A DNA stretch of 5,163 nt. Origin: a candidate division FCPU426 bacterium. Its GTDB lineage: Bacteria; Oederibacteriota; JAAXVQ01; JAUVAV01. How positions within the stretch are numbered: the stretch's first letter is position 1; each line of letters starts with the position of its first letter. Shown here piece after piece: positions 4,736 to 5,163 of this stretch. Position numbers and translations under genes: made by a program. The notes beneath the pieces were generated by a model that was not told the DNA's origin, made no database searches, and saw nothing but the letters and a program-made list of their open reading frames with translations. The stretch is taken from the NCBI GenBank assembly GCA_030619365.1, contig JAUXBQ010000190.1, positions 1-5,163 on the forward strand, read 5' to 3'.

Positions 4736-5163
4736 ATGATAAAAGGATATCCCACTAAAATTGTTATGAAATTAACCGGTCTTTCCGCGCGCCAACTTGG
4801 ATATTGGGACCAGCATAGTATTGTGAAGCCGACTGTTTCCGCCGCCGCCGGGTTTGGCAGCAGGAGACAGTACTCGTTTAAAGATGTTGTCCAATTACGC
4901 ATGGCCAAGGAATTGAAGAATCAGGGAGTCAGTTTGCAAAAAATACGTAAAAGTGTGCAATATCTTCGTTCTGTTTATCCCGCTCAAAAGGCTCATTTGG
5001 CCGAATTGCGTCTCATCACGGATGGAAAGACTATATTCGTTCTGGAACCCATGAAAAAGCTGCTAGATACCCTGAAAAATCAATATGTGAGTTTAACCGT
5101 GATTCCTATAGGAAAAATTATTGAGGACACCCGCCATGAAATAGTGAAAATGGAAAAACCCAC
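4736..5163 (+). CDS. MerR-type helix-turn-helix regulator (3' partial)
   Basis: ATG 4736 follows AGGAGA (4725-4730) by 5 bp, and the frame stays open to the window end, giving 142 residues plus part of a codon. Residues about 5-80 form a MerR-like winged helix: YPTKIVMKLTGLSARQLGYWD (helix-turn-helix, about 5-25), a wing with GSRRQYSF (about 41-48), then VVQLRMAKELKNQGVSLQKIRKSV (about 51-74). Residues about 92-140 (LITDGKTIFVLEPMKKLL, then LTVIPIGKIIEDTRHEIV) look like a small alpha/beta region, not the usual effector coiled coil. No Cys is visible, which argues against a metal or redox sensor. Its base composition is much more AT-rich than the operon's (22 of 60 G+C at 4921-4980 against 40 of 60 at 3601-3660). 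It has its own promoter. Its target is unknown; an antitoxin-like role with a downstream gene is possible but cannot be seen. Confidence 0.8.
   Translation, partial: MIKGYPTKIVMKLTGLSARQLGYWDQHSIVKPTVSAAAGFGSRRQYSFKDVVQLRMAKELKNQGVSLQKIRKSVQYLRSVYPAQKAHLAELRLITDGKTIFVLEPMKKLLDTLKNQYVSLTVIPIGKIIEDTRHEIVKMEKP

Overview
The window is GC-rich over most of its length and carries four or five genes, all on the + strand. They are the 3' end of a secreted or surface protein gene, then a tight three-gene cell-envelope operon (mltG, a DUF5693-type membrane protein gene, csaB), then the 5' end of an AT-richer MerR-type regulator gene. MltG, DUF5693 and CsaB together, plus a Thr/Pro-rich linker leading into a FlgD-Ig or T9SS-sorting-like C-terminal domain, suggest an uncultured bacterium of a candidate phylum (Elusimicrobiota, Firestonebacteria, Goldbacteria or Omnitrophota style). 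This taxonomic guess is an inference with low confidence; nothing here is a phylogenetic marker.

Layout: 2-382 is the end of the exported protein. 383-477 is a short intergenic region with a bulged stem-loop and a perfect 28-bp palindrome (30 bp with its flanks). 478-1524 is mltG, 1527-3461 the DUF5693-like gene and 3458-4540 csaB. Gaps are 2 bp and then a 4-bp ATGA overlap, and each downstream start has a Shine-Dalgarno motif inside the previous gene, so the three are almost certainly co-transcribed and translationally coupled. 4538-4640 is a mosaic of small palindromic repeats ending in an exact second copy of the 28-bp palindrome. 4641-4735 holds a good extended -10 promoter and a dyad. 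4736 to the window end is the 5'-complete, 3'-truncated MerR-type gene.

How the genes may work together: MltG cleaves nascent glycan strands at the outer face of the membrane. CsaB-type enzymes add pyruvate to an envelope polysaccharide, which in known systems is the anchor for S-layer proteins. The DUF5693-like protein is a polytopic membrane protein with a roughly 300-residue non-membrane domain; its position next to csaB makes it a candidate partner in making, moving or attaching that polymer.

The most unusual features are the small mobile-looking palindromes. One family sits as identical copies on both sides of the operon. A second lies in frame inside csaB and adds a duplicated DPRVRP peptide. 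A related repeat edge appears to supply the csaB stop codon.
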